Shown piece by piece: positions 4,845 through 5,404 of a stretch of 5,404 nt of DNA (position 1 is the first letter of the stretch; each line of letters opens with the position of its first letter). The stretch is from positions 1 to 5,404 of the forward strand of contig CAJXTH010000053.1 of NCBI GenBank assembly GCA_913060955.1, given 5' to 3'. This DNA comes from an uncultured bacterium (GTDB lineage Bacteria; Patescibacteriota; Minisyncoccia; SW-4-49-11). The notes under the pieces were generated by a model that was not told the origin of the DNA, did no database searches, and worked only from the letters and a program-made list of their open reading frames with translations. A program made the position numbers and the translations under genes.

Positions 4845-5404
4845 ATGAACTATCCTATCGTGCTTGCCTCGGGCTCTCCTCGGCGCAAAGAACTCTTAGA
4901 ACAAATTGGGCTTGAGTTTACCATTCATCCAAGTCCCTACGAGGAAGATATGAGCATGGACCTCTCCCCTGCTGAACTCGCCCAAACCCTCGGGTTTGAG
5001 AAAGGAAAAGCCGTCCAAGCACTCTACCCAGATGACCATATTATTATCTCAGCTGATACCGTCGTTGCCCATGGTGATCAGGTTTTTGGGAAACCCAAGT
5101 CAGAGCAAGAAGCTTTTGACATGCTCACGACTCTGTCTGGGTCAACCCACCAGGTAATTACAGGTTTTAGTATTCTTCATACTGCCAGTGGCACAGAGAT
5201 TTCTGAGGCAGATGTGAATGACATTCACTTTTATGACATGTCAGAAGAGGAAATCTGGGAATATATTCAAACCGGAGACCCGATGGACAAAGCCGGAGCC
5301 TACGGAGTCCAAGGATTTGCAGCTCGATTTGTCAAAGGCCTGGAGGGAGATTATAACAGTATTGTCGGAATCCCCGCCGGGAAAGTATTTCAATATTTGA
5401 AACA
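4845..5404 (+). CDS. maf: Maf-type nucleoside triphosphate pyrophosphatase (YhdE-like), C-terminus cut by window edge
   Basis: I translated 186 residues up to the right edge; Maf proteins are about 190 residues long, so only a few are likely missing. Motifs in order: ASGSPRRKELL (residues 8-18), SADTVV with D71, GKP (82-84), TLSGSTHQVITG (96-107), GDPMDKAGAYGVQG (144-157) and EGDYNSIVGIPAG (167-179). The family hydrolyses non-canonical or excess (d)NTPs to monophosphate and PPi in the cytoplasm. The DKAGAYGVQG form, rather than HCAGSF..EG, points to the YhdE subgroup (dTTP/UTP and modified pyrimidines) rather than YceF (m7GTP); that assignment rests on recalled family patterns. Maf is also linked to septum inhibition in Bacillus. 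The ATG gives the standard N-terminus (IVLASGSPRR at residues 5-14). There is no Shine-Dalgarno sequence; a purine-rich AGAAGAAA lies too far upstream. It is divergent from the NUDIX gene. Confidence 0.94.
   Translation, partial: MNYPIVLASGSPRRKELLEQIGLEFTIHPSPYEEDMSMDLSPAELAQTLGFEKGKAVQALYPDDHIIISADTVVAHGDQVFGKPKSEQEAFDMLTTLSGSTHQVITGFSILHTASGTEISEADVNDIHFYDMSEEEIWEYIQTGDPMDKAGAYGVQGFAARFVKGLEGDYNSIVGIPAGKVFQYLK

Overview
This looks like bacterial chromosome, most likely from an uncultivated Patescibacteria/CPR-type lineage. The lineage call is inference. It rests on a pilin-like protein with the AINPxxQLxxAR… stretch after its membrane segment that I associate with CPR pseudopilins, on a fused ADP-forming acyl-CoA synthetase, and on the absence of a Shine-Dalgarno sequence at any of the five starts. 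No rRNA, ribosomal protein or other phylogenetic marker is present. The standard bacterial code fits: the long genes have no in-frame UGA, and all three visible stop codons are UAA.

Layout. Four genes lie on the minus strand and one on the plus strand. A tightly packed minus-strand cluster occupies 1-3824. Its order in transcription is a metallo-beta-lactamase/beta-CASP RNA-processing nuclease (2442-3824), a fused alpha-beta ADP-forming acetate/acyl-CoA ligase (378-2438), and a type IV pilin-like protein cut by the left edge (1-376). The gaps are 3 and 1 bases, so one mRNA and translational coupling are likely. An extended -10 promoter sits just upstream at 3851-3859. Then comes 387 bp without a gene (3825-4211), mostly palindromic repeat DNA. 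Next is a NUDIX hydrolase on the minus strand (4212-4679), then a divergent spacer of 165 bp holding another palindromic element, and then a maf-type nucleotide pyrophosphatase on the plus strand (4845 to the right edge).

The genes are ordinary housekeeping and accessory functions: RNA turnover, ATP-yielding acetate formation, a surface or secretion pilin, and two nucleotide-pool sanitation enzymes transcribed divergently from one spacer (NUDIX and Maf). No defence system, CRISPR array, transposase or integrase is visible.

The most interesting material is non-coding. Five copies of a small hairpin unit (GTC + ATtCC-type stem + loop + complementary stem + C) occur in the two spacers. Four form two inverted pairs (3990-4201 and 4714-4781), an arrangement like REP doublets/REPINs. 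The stem sequences differ between copies but pairing is kept, so the structure itself appears conserved. One unit also forms a convincing intrinsic terminator for the NUDIX gene. The maf promoter region carries a separate 9-bp inverted repeat that may be an operator.
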